Shown: positions 52,201 to 60,740, numbered from the stretch's first letter. The stretch: DNA of 64,000 bases from Ruminiclostridium sufflavum DSM 19573 (GCF_003208175.1 NZ_QKMR01000013.1:79617-143616), one strand, 5' to 3'. The notes: generated by a model not told the origin, from the sequence alone. Made by a program: numbers and translations.

Positions 52201-53658
52201 GATATAGACTTGAACTTCTCAGGAGAATATCAGGCAAGAGCGCACAAATATACAGAGGTGATATTCGGAAAGGGTACAACCTTTAAGGCGGGTACTGTAG
52301 GCACTATAGCGGATAAAACAGCCTTCGGCTATGTAAGGAAGTATTTTGAAGAAAGAAATCTTCATGTCAATAAAGCGGAGATTGAAAGAATTTCAAAGGG
52401 CTGTACCGGAATAAAAAGAACCACCGGACAGCACCCGGGAGGAATAATAGTTGTGCCCAAGGGGCGTGAGATATTTGAATTCTGCCCTGTACAGCATCCT
52501 GCGGATGACCCGGAATCGGATATAATAACAACACATTTTGACTATCACTCAATAGACCAGAACCTTTTGAAGCTGGATATACTGGGACATGATGACCCGA
52601 CAATGATCAGGATGCTTCAGGATATTACCGGGGTGGACCCCAAAACAATACCTATGGATGATAAGGAAACCATGTCTCTGTTTTCTTCAACAGAGGCTTT
52701 AGGTGTAACTCCTCAGCAAATAAATTCAAGGGTGGGAACCTTCGGAGTGCCCGAATTCGGTACAAAGTTTGTAAGGGGAATGCTTCTGGATACTATGCCG
52801 AAACAGTTCGCAGACCTGATATGTATATCGGGGCTTTCCCACGGCACAGATGTATGGCTTGGCAATGCCAAGGATTTGATTGATGCCGGTACGGTTACAC
52901 TAAGTGAGGCAGTATGTACGAGAGACGATATCATGGTTTATCTTATGAAAAAAGGTCTTCCTCCTAACTCTGCCTTCAAGATAATGGAGACGGTCCGTAA
53001 GGGAAAGGCCTTGAAGGAACCGAAATGGCCGGAATATGAAGCTATGATGAGAGAGCATGAGGTTCCGGAGTGGTATATAGCTTCCTGTAAAAAAATAAAA
53101 TATATGTTCCCTAAGGCCCATGCGGCGGCTTATATCATGATGGCCTTCAGAATAGCATGGTTTAAGGTGCATATACCTCTGGCTTATTATGCGGCTTACT
53201 TTTCAATCAGGGCAAAGGCATTTGATGCGGAGGTCATGATTAACGGAAAGGAGGTTGTTAAGCAAAAGATGAAGGAAATCGAGATGCAGGGTAATCAGGC
53301 TGCAAATAAGGATAAGGATATGTATGAAGATCTGGAATTGGTTCTGGAAATGTATGAGAGAGGCTTTAAGTTTCTCCCTATTGACTTGTACAAATCACAT
53401 TCCACAAATTTTTTGATAGAGGAAGGTAGTATAAGACCTCCTTTGAACAGTATATCAGGTATGGGAACAGTTGCCGCAGAGAGTATTTACAAAGCTGTCA
53501 AGGAGGGAGAGCCGTTTACATCAATAGAAAGCTTGCGTATTCGTGCTAAAATAGGCAATTCCACTATAGAATCACTGCAAAAATTCGGTTGTCTGAGGGG
53601 GCTTCCAAAAAGCAACCAGCTGAGCTTTTTCGATGATTTGGAGGATTTTGTGATGTAA
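49288..53658 (+). CDS. polC: DNA polymerase III alpha subunit, Gram-positive PolC type
   Basis: The 1456-residue replicative polymerase with built-in proofreading. Order: N-terminal domain (1-210), OB-fold (about 225-330), PHP domain split around the exonuclease (VELHMHTQMSQMDAMTSA, ITDHGVVQSFPEA), DEDD exonuclease (YCVLDLETTGF, AHNAEFDMGFL, HRALDDVDTT; about 425-600), palm with SRGSVGSSVVAYMTGI and EPDIDLNFSGEYQ, and a zinc site CPVC...CPVCGEQL. The C-terminal region is complete. TTG start with GGAGGAAGAGC. Upstream lies the divergent RiPP-type cluster. Own terminator. Confidence 0.98.
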   Translation: MGSNLKRINEIFSDYNAEGNLGAATVETAVLKKKSKILELKLNSDKYIDVKGIEGLNRFLRKRFLLNDSRITVEYAEGIDKKPIEKELEAILFSMSDKHPLLKAVLTNTEFEVMNNIINFNFKIVASDVLTGMGYDKKISRVIQNLYGTAYKVNFFDKVSREDLKKLQEDSQEKEKQLVREQTKPLVRDSFPEPPKAVPLARQEAKAENGVRKESSPLILGRNTNIKEAVIKITDIIPDEGRVSITGDISNIDSKELRSGKTLISFNLYDGSSSMACKAFIKQGEEGDVLSRLKKAKGVKLAGSASNSKFSGEIEFIANTIIETDGIKKIKRQDNAEIKRVELHMHTQMSQMDAMTSAADLIKRAMDWGMKSIAITDHGVVQSFPEAHKLLGRDNADMKVIYGVEAYLAPDKKPSVTNPKGQSIDTEYCVLDLETTGFSPVTEKITEIGIMKLKDGKVTDEFSCFVNPEKPIPARVVEVTNITDEMVKDAETIEKVFPKMLAFLEGSVLVAHNAEFDMGFLKYNAKGLGYDFDFSYVDTLSLAKDIFPEYKTYKLGRIAKNLGIKVEVAHRALDDVDTTVKVFNVMLEKLRERGAEKLGDIDRLGSDEQAKKAEYKKLNTYHAIILAKDYIGLKNLYKLVSYSHLDYFYKKPRILKSLYRKYSEGLILGSACSEGELYQAILHGKSDEEIKAIAKDYDYLEIQPLGNNDYLVRKEEVPDREYLKKINRKIAALGEQLDKPVVATGDVHFMDPEDEIYRRILEAGQGYTDADNQAPLYLKTTEEMLEEFSYLGEEKAYEVVVTNTNKIAGMCERISPISSEKCPPHIEGCEQTIKDIAFEKAHELYGDPLPEIVQQRLDRELDSIIKNGFSVMYIIAQKLVWKSNEDGYLVGSRGSVGSSVVAYMTGITEVNAMPPHYRCPVCKYSDFTDYGYNNGFDLPDKPCPVCGEQLAKDGIDIPFETFLGFNGDKEPDIDLNFSGEYQARAHKYTEVIFGKGTTFKAGTVGTIADKTAFGYVRKYFEERNLHVNKAEIERISKGCTGIKRTTGQHPGGIIVVPKGREIFEFCPVQHPADDPESDIITTHFDYHSIDQNLLKLDILGHDDPTMIRMLQDITGVDPKTIPMDDKETMSLFSSTEALGVTPQQINSRVGTFGVPEFGTKFVRGMLLDTMPKQFADLICISGLSHGTDVWLGNAKDLIDAGTVTLSEAVCTRDDIMVYLMKKGLPPNSAFKIMETVRKGKALKEPKWPEYEAMMREHEVPEWYIASCKKIKYMFPKAHAAAYIMMAFRIAWFKVHIPLAYYAAYFSIRAKAFDAEVMINGKEVVKQKMKEIEMQGNQAANKDKDMYEDLELVLEMYERGFKFLPIDLYKSHSTNFLIEEGSIRPPLNSISGMGTVAAESIYKAVKEGEPFTSIESLRIRAKIGNSTIESLQKFGCLRGLPKSNQLSFFDDLEDFVM

Positions 53659-53684
53659 GGGCAGAAAAGGATGGTTATAGAATC

Positions 53685-53722
53685 AGGCTGATAGCGGACT
53701 TGTGCTCCGCTATCAGCCTTTT
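53685..53722 (+). terminator. Terminator of polC
   Basis: A perfect 14-bp stem AGGCTGATAGCGGA / TCCGCTATCAGCCT with a 7-base loop, followed by TTT. Confidence 0.9.
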
Positions 53723-53778
53723 GTGGTGTGCCGAGAAGTAAGTACTATTAAGAAAATGTCTTATTGTGTCACATTATA

Positions 53779-53825
53779 GTTGACAAGTCAACGTATTTTT
53801 ATTAAAATAAGGTTGATAAGTCAAC
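53779..53825 (+). promoter_or_regulatory. marR-MFS promoter with two palindromic operators
   Basis: TTGACA (53780-53785), 17-base spacer, TAAAAT (53803-53808). GTTGACAAGTCAAC (53779-53792) overlaps the -35; GTTGATAAGTCAAC (53812-53825) covers the start region. The two are 33 bases apart, about three helical turns, so two MarR dimers would sit on one face. Autoregulation is inferred. Confidence 0.85.
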
Positions 53826-53866
53826 TTTATTATTGAGCGGCAGATTTTGAGAAAGAGGTGCTAAGT

Positions 53867-54298
53867 GTGTATGAAGACATAATGTATTTTATAAAACTTA
53901 ACAATAAAATTTTCAGAGCGACGCAAATTTATCTTGATAAGCTGCTGAGGAAATATGATTTAAGCAGCGGCTCTTATCAATATTTATTTATTTTAAATAA
54001 AAATGAAGGTATCAGCCAGAATAAAATAAGTAAGGAATTAGGCTTTGACAAGGCTATGTCGGCAAGAACCATCACAAAGCTTATTGAGGTTGGTTATATT
54101 GTCAGGTTAGAGGATGATACCGATTCAAGAGCTTATAAGCTGTTTTTATCAGAAAAGGCGAAGGCTGTGATTCCAAAGATTCTTACGGAAATCCATAAAT
54201 TAGTTGAGCTGATAACAGCAGACCTGTCAGAGCAGGAAAAGATTATTACTACCGAATCATTAAAAAAGATTCTTATTAATTTAAGAGAATTGAAATAA
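53867..54298 (+). CDS. MarR-family transcriptional regulator
   Basis: A 143-residue winged-helix protein: helices 1-2, then LSSGSYQYLFILNKNEGISQNKISKELGFDKAMSARTITKLIEVGYIVRLEDDTDSRAYKLFLSEKA (about 33-100) with the wing Asp/Arg DDTDSRAY. It likely represses itself and the following drug-efflux-type transporter and releases DNA on binding a phenolic or drug-like ligand. GTG 53867 follows AGAGG by 8 bases; GTG 53858 is part of that site. It lies 20 bases before the MFS gene. Confidence 0.93.
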   Translation: MYEDIMYFIKLNNKIFRATQIYLDKLLRKYDLSSGSYQYLFILNKNEGISQNKISKELGFDKAMSARTITKLIEVGYIVRLEDDTDSRAYKLFLSEKAKAVIPKILTEIHKLVELITADLSEQEKIITTESLKKILINLRELK

Positions 54299-54318
54299 TA
54301 GCTATAGGGAGAATAAAA

Positions 54319-55758
54319 ATGGATGCAACAATTGAACGCGGCAATAAAAATAAATGGATGATTTTATTTATAGTTCTGATGGTGACCTTTATGGCTACAC
54401 TGGACGGCAGTATTGTAAATGTAGCTCTTCCCGTTATGACTAAGGCATTAAATGTAACCTCGGCAAGTATTCAATTGGTAGTGACAAGCTACTTGATTAT
54501 TATTTCAGCAACTATTCTGGTGTTTGGAAGACTGGGTGATATGGTCGGTAAAACAAGGATATTTAAGTTTGGAATTGCCTTGTTTACACTGGGCTCCTTG
54601 CTTTGCGGAATTACCGGTTCCTTTTCAGTTTTAATTTTGTCAAGGGTAATCCAGGCAATAGGAGCGGCAGGTACTATGGCTAATAATCAAGGTATTATTA
54701 CCGAGGTATTTCCGGCAAATGAGAGAGGAAAGGCCTTGGGAATTACAGGAACCTTTGTGGCTCTAGGCTCCCTGCTTGGACCGCCTATAGGAGGCTTCAT
54801 AGTTGACAGCGGAAGATGGGAATATATTTTTCTGATAAATGTTCCCATAGGCATAGCTACCTTATTTTTTAGCTTTAAAATACTTCCGGATTCCATCCGA
54901 AGGGTAAAAGAAAAATTGGACGGCTTTGGAGCGGTATTATTTCTATTTTTTATAGTACCTCTGTTTGCCGCACTTGGTAAGGGACAAGAGGTGGGATTTA
55001 CAAAGCCTGTGGTATTGCTCGGCTTTCTGGTGGCAATTGCCGCCTTGGTATTGTTTATTATAGCAGAAAGGAAGCAAGAGAATCCTTTATTACAGCTGAA
55101 AATTTTTGAAAATAAGTTGTTTTCGCTTAGTATATTTTGTGCATTTTTATCCTTTCTGGCTATTTTTTGTTCAAATATTATTCAGCCCTTTTATCTTCAG
55201 GATGTAATGAGCTTTTCTCCGTCAACGACAGGATTAATTATGATGATTTATCCGCTGGTTATGTCGGTGGTTGCACCTGTAAGCGGGCACTTATCCGATA
55301 AGCTGGGTTCTGAGGTTTTAACCCTGATTGGGTTGTCATTTACAAGCTTGGGCCTAATACTTATGTCTACCTTGACAGAACAATCTTCAATTATGAGCAT
55401 GGCGTTATTTATAGCAATTATGTCTATGGGAAACGGATTGTTTCAGGCACCGAATAATTCGCTGGTTATGTCTACGGTATCAAGGGACAAGCTGGGCATT
55501 GCCGGAAGCGTGAATGCACTTATACGAAATCTTGGCATGATTTGCGGGATAGCATTGTCCACTACTGTTTTGTACAATCGAATGAGCTATAAAATTGGAC
55601 ATCATGTAACTGATTTTGTACCGGGAAGAAATGATGCTTTTATTTACGGAATGAGAACAGTATATATTATTGCAGCTGTAATTTGTCTGGCCGGAGCAGC
55701 TTTGACGGCAATACGCCTTTTTGGGAGAAAGTCCGAAGAGGAGACAGTTTTGGAATAA
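54319..55758 (+). CDS. MFS multidrug efflux transporter, DHA2 (EmrB/QacA) type
   Basis: A 479-residue permease with 14 predicted helices. Motif D1-like LDGSIVNVALPVM in helix 1, motif A GRLGDMVGKTRIF after helix 2, and motif C GSLLGPPIGGFIVD in helix 5 mark a proton-driven drug antiporter of the DHA2 group. Control by the upstream MarR gene is likely. No EmrA-like membrane-fusion partner is present, as expected in a Gram-positive cell. The substrate is unknown. Confidence 0.93.
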   Translation: MDATIERGNKNKWMILFIVLMVTFMATLDGSIVNVALPVMTKALNVTSASIQLVVTSYLIIISATILVFGRLGDMVGKTRIFKFGIALFTLGSLLCGITGSFSVLILSRVIQAIGAAGTMANNQGIITEVFPANERGKALGITGTFVALGSLLGPPIGGFIVDSGRWEYIFLINVPIGIATLFFSFKILPDSIRRVKEKLDGFGAVLFLFFIVPLFAALGKGQEVGFTKPVVLLGFLVAIAALVLFIIAERKQENPLLQLKIFENKLFSLSIFCAFLSFLAIFCSNIIQPFYLQDVMSFSPSTTGLIMMIYPLVMSVVAPVSGHLSDKLGSEVLTLIGLSFTSLGLILMSTLTEQSSIMSMALFIAIMSMGNGLFQAPNNSLVMSTVSRDKLGIAGSVNALIRNLGMICGIALSTTVLYNRMSYKIGHHVTDFVPGRNDAFIYGMRTVYIIAAVICLAGAALTAIRLFGRKSEEETVLE

Positions 55759-55814
55759 AGCCACAAGCAGGAATACTTGCGGTGAAGCTATATGTGCGAG
55801 AAATAATTGAGTAT

Positions 55815-55851
55815 AAAGACAAAGTCAGGGCCATTTTAAAGTGACCCTGAC
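55815..55851. terminator. Hairpin between the MFS gene and the convergent tRNA-Ser
   Basis: GTCAGGG pairs with CCCTGAC (extendable). The T-containing tail TTTGTCTTTAT is on the minus-strand side, so it best fits as the tRNA-Ser(GGA) terminator and may also stop the MFS transcript. Confidence 0.6.
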
Positions 55852-55868
55852 AACATTGTGTATATAAT

Positions 55869-55959
55869 TGGCGGAGAGTCAGGGATTCGAACCCTGGATA
55901 CCCTTGCAGGTATACATGATTTCCAGTCATGCGCCCTCGACCAGCTAGGCGAACTCTCC
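55869..55959 (-). tRNA. tRNA-Ser (anticodon GGA)
   Basis: A 91-base class II tRNA with encoded CCA. Acceptor GGAGAGT pairs with ACTCTCC, the anticodon arm CATGA/TCATG holds CTGGAAA (GGA), the long variable arm is TATACCTGCAAGGGTAT, and the T-arm is CAGGGTTCGAATCCCTG. Confidence 0.96.
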
Positions 55960-56236
55960 AATATCAAATATTTAATTCAGCTTTTAAGCTGCCTTTATAT
56001 TTTACATTAGACTATATAACTTGTCAACTGTAAAGTTTCGCAGGCATTTTTTTAACAGTTTGATTTGCTTGGCGAAAGGTTGACAACAGCCTTATACACA
56101 TAAAATAAAATAGCTATTAATAGCTTTATACTATTGATAGCTTAAAATACCAAAATGCCACTGTAATGATACGTACCTATAAGAGGTATTCTTTTTTCTC
56201 GTAAAGGAGGCTTTTATGTATCACTGCAGTAAACAC

Positions 56237-57496
56237 TTATGGCAAGTTGAAAATTTTTTCACAGCTTTTTGAAACATCCTCTTTCGATATCTTAATTTTT
56301 TCAACAATTTCTTCAAGGTTATTTTTAAGACATTCTTTAACATCACAATCATAGTTTTTTGCACTGTTAATTAGCTTCATAGCTGTGTCCAAGGATAAAG
56401 CAGGTCTATATGAACGGTCCTCCGTCAGAGATGCAAACAAATCGCTTACAGCAAGAATTCTTGAGCCCATATCCAGCTGGCTTGATTTCAGGCCAAAGGG
56501 ATAACCGCTTCCGTCAAGCTTTTCATGATGAAAAGAAGCCCAATCTCTGAGTTTTTCCAAGCCCTGAATAGAGTCCAGTATCCTGTAAGTATGGTAAGTG
56601 TGACATTTAATAATATTATATTCAACTAAATCCAGTGTGCCCGGCTTCTCCAGAATGTGTTCGGGAATACTGAGCATACCCATATCATGTATTAAACCTG
56701 CAGAATGTATAGTTTCAATGTCTGAAGCAATAAACCCCAATTTAGATGCCAAAAAGGCAGCACAAGTTGCCACACCTATAGAATGGGTTGCCGTATAGCT
56801 GCTTCTGAAGTCAATAATACGGTGAGCTATTTTGGCGAACTGGTGAAGACTTGCGTTGCTTACGCAGCCATTGTAAGGCTTCATAACGCTTTTGATTATG
56901 TGCTCCAAATAAGGACTTACTATATCAAACCAAAAAAACAGCTTTGGAATAAGACTGTTAAAGGCAGTAACTGCTGAAGGCATAAACATTGTTCCGCTTT
57001 TAGAGTTTACTAAGTCCTCAATTTCCTTGCGCTGTGATAAAATGTCAATATCACGGCTGATAAGAATGTCTATTCTATCAGCTAAATGAAGAATATGACT
57101 TGTCACAGGTATTTCGTATGATTCAAAATGAGCATCGGATCTTTCCTCCCAATACACGTGATGGAACTTTATTATTTCTGCCGCATCATGCAAGTCATCT
57201 GCATCATGGAGAATAAACCATCCTTTTTGACCATGTGCATGTCTTTGAAGAATAGAACACCCAAATTCAAATTTAAAAAGTGAATTTCTTTCAGATAAAT
57301 TAACAGAACCGCAATCATGCAGCAAGCTTGCTAATACAAGATTTTTAATCTCATTTTCTGATAAATTCATTTCTTTTGCAATGCTATATGATATATAGGC
57401 AACCCTTTTATGGTGATTTGTTATTGCGGGGTCTATTAAGTCAATAGCACTTGATAGGGATAATACAATGTCGATAATTGGTATATTTGGTAACAA
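56237..57496 (-). CDS. Tandem HD / HD-GYP phosphohydrolase
   Basis: A 419-residue soluble protein with two HD domains. The first (about 20-170) has HHKRVAYISYSIA and LASLLHDCGSVNL; the second (about 215-390) has THSIGVATCAAFLASKLG, AGLIHDMGMLSIPEHILEKPGTL, and FHHEKLDGSGYPFGL, the HD-GYP variant that hydrolyses cyclic di-GMP or related dinucleotides. Metal ligands look intact in both. There is no sensor or receiver domain. TTG 57496 fits AAGGAGGAGG best; the frame extends further but without a ribosome site. It is monocistronic. Confidence 0.9.
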   Translation of the reverse strand: MLPNIPIIDIVLSLSSAIDLIDPAITNHHKRVAYISYSIAKEMNLSENEIKNLVLASLLHDCGSVNLSERNSLFKFEFGCSILQRHAHGQKGWFILHDADDLHDAAEIIKFHHVYWEERSDAHFESYEIPVTSHILHLADRIDILISRDIDILSQRKEIEDLVNSKSGTMFMPSAVTAFNSLIPKLFFWFDIVSPYLEHIIKSVMKPYNGCVSNASLHQFAKIAHRIIDFRSSYTATHSIGVATCAAFLASKLGFIASDIETIHSAGLIHDMGMLSIPEHILEKPGTLDLVEYNIIKCHTYHTYRILDSIQGLEKLRDWASFHHEKLDGSGYPFGLKSSQLDMGSRILAVSDLFASLTEDRSYRPALSLDTAMKLINSAKNYDCDVKECLKNNLEEIVEKIKISKEDVSKSCEKIFNLP

Positions 57497-57807
57497 ATTA
57501 GCCCTCCTCCTTATCTGAACAAATAAAAATATTATACAATAATGCAAATAAATGCATTAAAATGTAGAAATTTAGCATACATATATTCTACTATGAAAGT
57601 TTATAAAAAGAAATAGGTATTTATAATTAATATATTTATTTTGTATTTTTTGTATAGTTATTACAGCTTTATTACAGATTCATTTCATTCTTGAAATCTA
57701 GCGGTATATAAGTACTGTATATAATCAGTTTCAAAAGAATCGGCTTACCGATTTGCTTCAGAGTAAAAGAATTACATATATTTTATAACCTGTTTTTATA
57801 AAAAGGC

Positions 57808-57836
57808 TTGAAACACTGTCCGTTTACGTGTAGAAT
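57808..57836 (+). promoter_or_regulatory. Possible promoter of tRNA-Ser(CGA)
   Basis: TTGAAA (57808-57813), 17-base spacer, TAGAAT (57831-57836), about 100 bases before the tRNA. The 390-base gap 57548-57939 is otherwise AT-rich with nothing else I can support. Confidence 0.45.
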
Positions 57837-57939
57837 ATAAATGCTACAGAGAAGTATCAGAACAGTTGAAAAATGTTCAAAGGTGACAAAGGAACATTTT
57901 GCTGCACTTTTGAAATAGTTTTTTATTAAAATTGTATAT

Positions 57940-58030
57940 GGAGAGTTGTCCGAGAGGTCGAAGGTGCGAAACTCGAAATTTCGTGTCGGTGATGAGCCGA
58001 CCTAGGGTTCAAATCCCTAACTCTCCGCCA
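57940..58030 (+). tRNA. tRNA-Ser (anticodon CGA)
   Basis: A 91-base class II tRNA with encoded CCA: acceptor GGAGAGT/ACTCTCC, anticodon arm CGAAA/TTTCG with loop CTCGAAA (CGA), long variable arm GTCGGTGATGAGCCGAC, and T-arm TAGGGTTCAAATCCCTA. The accessory genes begin just downstream. Confidence 0.95.
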
Positions 58031-58038
58031 TGTTAAAA

Positions 58039-58086
58039 GCTACATTTTCTTGTGAAAACTCACGAGAGAATGTAGTTTATTTTATA
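58039..58086 (+). terminator. Terminator of tRNA-Ser(CGA)
   Basis: GCTACATTTTCT pairs with AGAGAATGTAG (imperfect, inner GTG/CAC), followed by TTTATTTTAT. Confidence 0.75.
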
Positions 58087-58110
58087 TATTAGCAATAAAA
58101 ATTTGACTTC

Positions 58111-58147
58111 GACATGATGGTTATTTAACTGTCATGTCTTTTTATTT
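58111..58147 (+). terminator. Second terminator before the recombinase gene
   Basis: GACATGA pairs with TCATGTC across a 14-base loop and is followed by TTTTTATTTTTG. It insulates the recombinase from tRNA read-through. Confidence 0.65.
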
Positions 58148-58174
58148 TTGTAAAAATAGGAAGGAGAATAAAGC

Positions 58175-59062
58175 ATGAGCAATATTATCATCGAAATACC
58201 GGCTACTCAAAAAGAAGTTTTACGTGTTGCTGCTTACTGCAGGGTCAGCACAGTTTATGAAGAACAACGAACCAGTCTTGATTCGCAGATTCAGTACTAT
58301 ACGGATTATATCAACAAGCATGAGGGATGGGTACTTGCGGACATTTATTCTGAACAGGTATCGGGTACACGTTTTGACAACAGAGCCGCATTCAATCGTA
58401 TGATGAAAGACTGCCGAGCCGGAAAAATTGATTATATCATTACCAAGTCCATCAGTCGTTTTGGACGGAATACTCTCCCTTTTTTACAGAGTTTCAATGC
58501 GCTACTCGGTTTGGGAATCACAGTATATTTTGAAATGGAGAGATTGGATTCGTCTGATTGGCGAATGATAAAGATTATTACTGCAGCTGCAGCTGTTGCA
58601 CAAAGTGAAAGTGAATCAAAGAGTGCGAATATCAAATGGGGAATTCAACGAAGCTTTGAAAAAGGACATATAAAGCTGAACCATACCAACTTCCTTGGTT
58701 ACACAAAAGCTGAAAATGGTAAATTAGTTATCGTTGAAGAAGAAGCTGAAATCGTCCGGCTCATTTATGATTTATTCCTGAAAGGCTATGGCTGCCGGAA
58801 GATTAAATCATATCTTAAGAAAAATGGTGTTAAAACTGTAACAGGCAAGGCTGAATGGAGCACATCTACTATTGATCGGATTCTTTCCAATGAGAAATAT
58901 GTCGGAACTGTATTATCTCAGAAAAGCTATGTTGAAAATTGCCTGACTCACAAACAGGTAAAAAATAATGGTGAATTATCAATGTATTTTATTGAGAATA
59001 ATCATGATGCTATTATCAGCAAAGAGATTTTTGAGGAAGTCCAGCGCAGAAAACATTTATAA
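58175..59062 (+). CDS. Serine recombinase (short, probably truncated)
   Basis: A 295-residue site-specific recombinase. The resolvase domain has AAYCRVSTVYEEQRTSLDSQIQ (catalytic Ser in RVST) and ITKSISRFGRNT (active-site Arg); the recombinase domain follows (about 165-290, FLGYTKAENGKLVIVEEEAEIVRLIYDLFLKG, WSTSTIDRILSNEKYVG). Large serine recombinases usually continue with a zinc ribbon and coiled coil to 450-550 residues; here TAA follows EEVQRRKHL. It is either a 3'-truncated integrase or a short relative. AAGGAGAATAAAGC precedes the ATG. It probably brought in, or once moved, the neighbouring accessory genes. Confidence 0.85.
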   Translation: MSNIIIEIPATQKEVLRVAAYCRVSTVYEEQRTSLDSQIQYYTDYINKHEGWVLADIYSEQVSGTRFDNRAAFNRMMKDCRAGKIDYIITKSISRFGRNTLPFLQSFNALLGLGITVYFEMERLDSSDWRMIKIITAAAAVAQSESESKSANIKWGIQRSFEKGHIKLNHTNFLGYTKAENGKLVIVEEEAEIVRLIYDLFLKGYGCRKIKSYLKKNGVKTVTGKAEWSTSTIDRILSNEKYVGTVLSQKSYVENCLTHKQVKNNGELSMYFIENNHDAIISKEIFEEVQRRKHL

Positions 59063-59170
59063 CATTATGTGTTAAAAGTTAAATCCCCCGAATTCGGTGG
59101 ATTTAAACAGTATGATCAAATGACTTTATAGTTAAACTCAAATCTTTTATGCTTTCTTTATTCAAAAAGA

Positions 59171-59213
59171 TTGAATATAATATCTCAAAAGAGTATAATA
59201 GAACATAAGTTCG
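59171..59213 (+). promoter_or_regulatory. Promoter with LexA-like box before the KilA-N gene
   Basis: TTGAAT (59171-59176), 17-base spacer, TATAAT (59194-59199), then AGAACATAAGTTCG (59200-59213) over the start site. The GAAC-N4-GTTC core matches the boxes at 28430 and 29202, with one off-consensus central base. Confidence 0.6.
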
Positions 59214-59232
59214 GATGTGGGAGGAATAATTT

Positions 59233-60057
59233 GTGGCAAAAAAGATCCATGTTATTGGTACAGAAATATCAATTACTACCATCAATGACAATGATTATAT
59301 TTCCATTACAGATATGTTAAAGGCCAAAGATGGTGATTTTTTTATTTCCGACTGGCTCCGTAATAGGAATACAGTTGAATTTTTAGGCATTTGGGAGCAA
59401 ATTTATAATCCGAAATTTAATTATGGCGAATTCGCCACAATTAAAAGCCAAGCCGGGTTAAATAGTTATAAAATCAGCGTTAAAGAATGGATGAAAAAAA
59501 CAAATGCAATTGGATTAAAGGCAACTGCGGGAAGATATGGAGGCACTTATGCTCATAAAGATATAGCTTTTGAATTTGGTATGTGGATAAGTCCAGAGTT
59601 CAAAATCTATCTGATAAAAGAATTTCAGCGACTTAAAGATGAGGAACAAAAGCAGCTGGGATGGGATATTAAACGCAATTTAACTAAGATTAATTATAGA
59701 ATACATACGGATGCCATTAAAGAAAATCTTACTCCTCCTACATTAAACAAATATCAAATAACCCAGGTGTATGCAAATGAAGCAGATGTGTTGAATGTTG
59801 CGCTATTTGGAATGACAGCGAAGCAGTGGCGTGATAGCAATCCGAAGCTTAAAGGAAATATTCGTGATTATGCTAATGTTTCACAATTGGTATGCCTCGT
59901 AAACTTAGAAAATCTTAACGCATTGTTTATCAATGAGGGTTTGACGCAAGGACAACGTCTGGAAAAACTCAATTCAATTGCAATAAGCCAGATGGGAATT
60001 TTAACAAAAGAGCACCGTGTTATCTCTTTAGAGGAGAAAGCTAATGATGAAAAGTAA
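59233..60057 (+). CDS. KilA-N domain protein
   Basis: A 274-residue protein with an N-terminal KilA-N/APSES-like DNA-binding domain: ISITDMLKAKDGDFFISDWLRNRNTVEFLGIWEQIYNP (about 24-62), the LNSYKISVKEWMKKTNAIGLKATAGRYGGTYAHKDIAFEFGMWISPEFKIYLIKEFQRLK block (about 77-135), and a helical C-terminal part. KilA-N proteins are typical of phages and mobile islands, often as antirepressors or in anti-phage roles. GTG start with GGGAGGA upstream and a LexA-type promoter suggest induction by DNA damage. Confidence 0.88.
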   Translation: MAKKIHVIGTEISITTINDNDYISITDMLKAKDGDFFISDWLRNRNTVEFLGIWEQIYNPKFNYGEFATIKSQAGLNSYKISVKEWMKKTNAIGLKATAGRYGGTYAHKDIAFEFGMWISPEFKIYLIKEFQRLKDEEQKQLGWDIKRNLTKINYRIHTDAIKENLTPPTLNKYQITQVYANEADVLNVALFGMTAKQWRDSNPKLKGNIRDYANVSQLVCLVNLENLNALFINEGLTQGQRLEKLNSIAISQMGILTKEHRVISLEEKANDEK

Positions 60058-60163
60058 TTTTTTATAATATTGCAAGCACTTTTTAAAATGGTGAGCAAGC
60101 TACCTCAATGTACTTGCAGAAAGGAATTAATTATAAAGTTAGGTTTCACCGTTTCGTTCATTT

Positions 60164-60573
60164 TTGTGTAAAGCTTATCTGTCTGATGATACAAGAGCAT
60201 TGAAATACTTATTTGAGTGGAATTATCTGATTCTGAGAAGATATGTTTTCTATATCAGCCGCTGGTCATTTCTGAAAGAAGAGGATAAGGAGGATGTGAT
60301 CCAGAACACAAGTGCTAAAATCCATACAGTATATTGCCTCCTATAACGGCAACTACTGGTTTTGGGCGTGGCTGAAGAAGATTGTGTATCACGAATTCTG
60401 TTGCGCAATCAAAAATATCAGGAGATATTTCTGTGAAACATCGCCATGGTAAGACACTTGTGGAAATCGGCCAGGAGAAGAATATTTACCATTTAACGGT
60501 GGGTGTCCGGTATCGCTGTGGTCTCAGAGAATTGTATATCCAAGAATTTTATGCCACATATAATACCAAGTAA
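60164..60573 (+). pseudogene. Decayed sigma-70-like regulator with frameshifts
   Basis: The first frame (60164-60346) reads ALKYLFEWNYLILRRYVFYISRWSFLKEEDKEDVIQNT, close to sigma region 2. Near 60318 the sense moves to another frame (QYIASYNGNYWFWAWLKKIVYHEFCCAIKNIRRY), and a region-4-like segment HGKTLVEIGQEKNIYHLTVGVRYRCGLREL continues in the frame ending at 60573. At least two frame changes are needed to join them, so the gene is inactive unless the sequence has errors. Similar sigma-like regulators occur on clostridial integrative elements. Confidence 0.65.
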
Positions 60574-60616
60574 CGCCATATTTTACACAAATATATTTAT
60601 TTTCGATAGCGATTTA

Positions 60617-60645
60617 TTGTATTGATCGTATTAGCGATATATAAT
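60617..60645 (+). promoter_or_regulatory. Promoter of the GHKL-nuclease gene
   Basis: TTGTAT (60617-60622), 17-base spacer, TATAAT (60640-60645), about 95 bases before the ATG. Confidence 0.6.
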
Positions 60646-60740
60646 TAAAATGGCGTCGTTTGAAAAAGAATAAACAATGTTACGCAAAATATGTTAATAA
60701 TTATTTTCTTTAAAAATACTCATAGAGGCAGGATTGGAAA

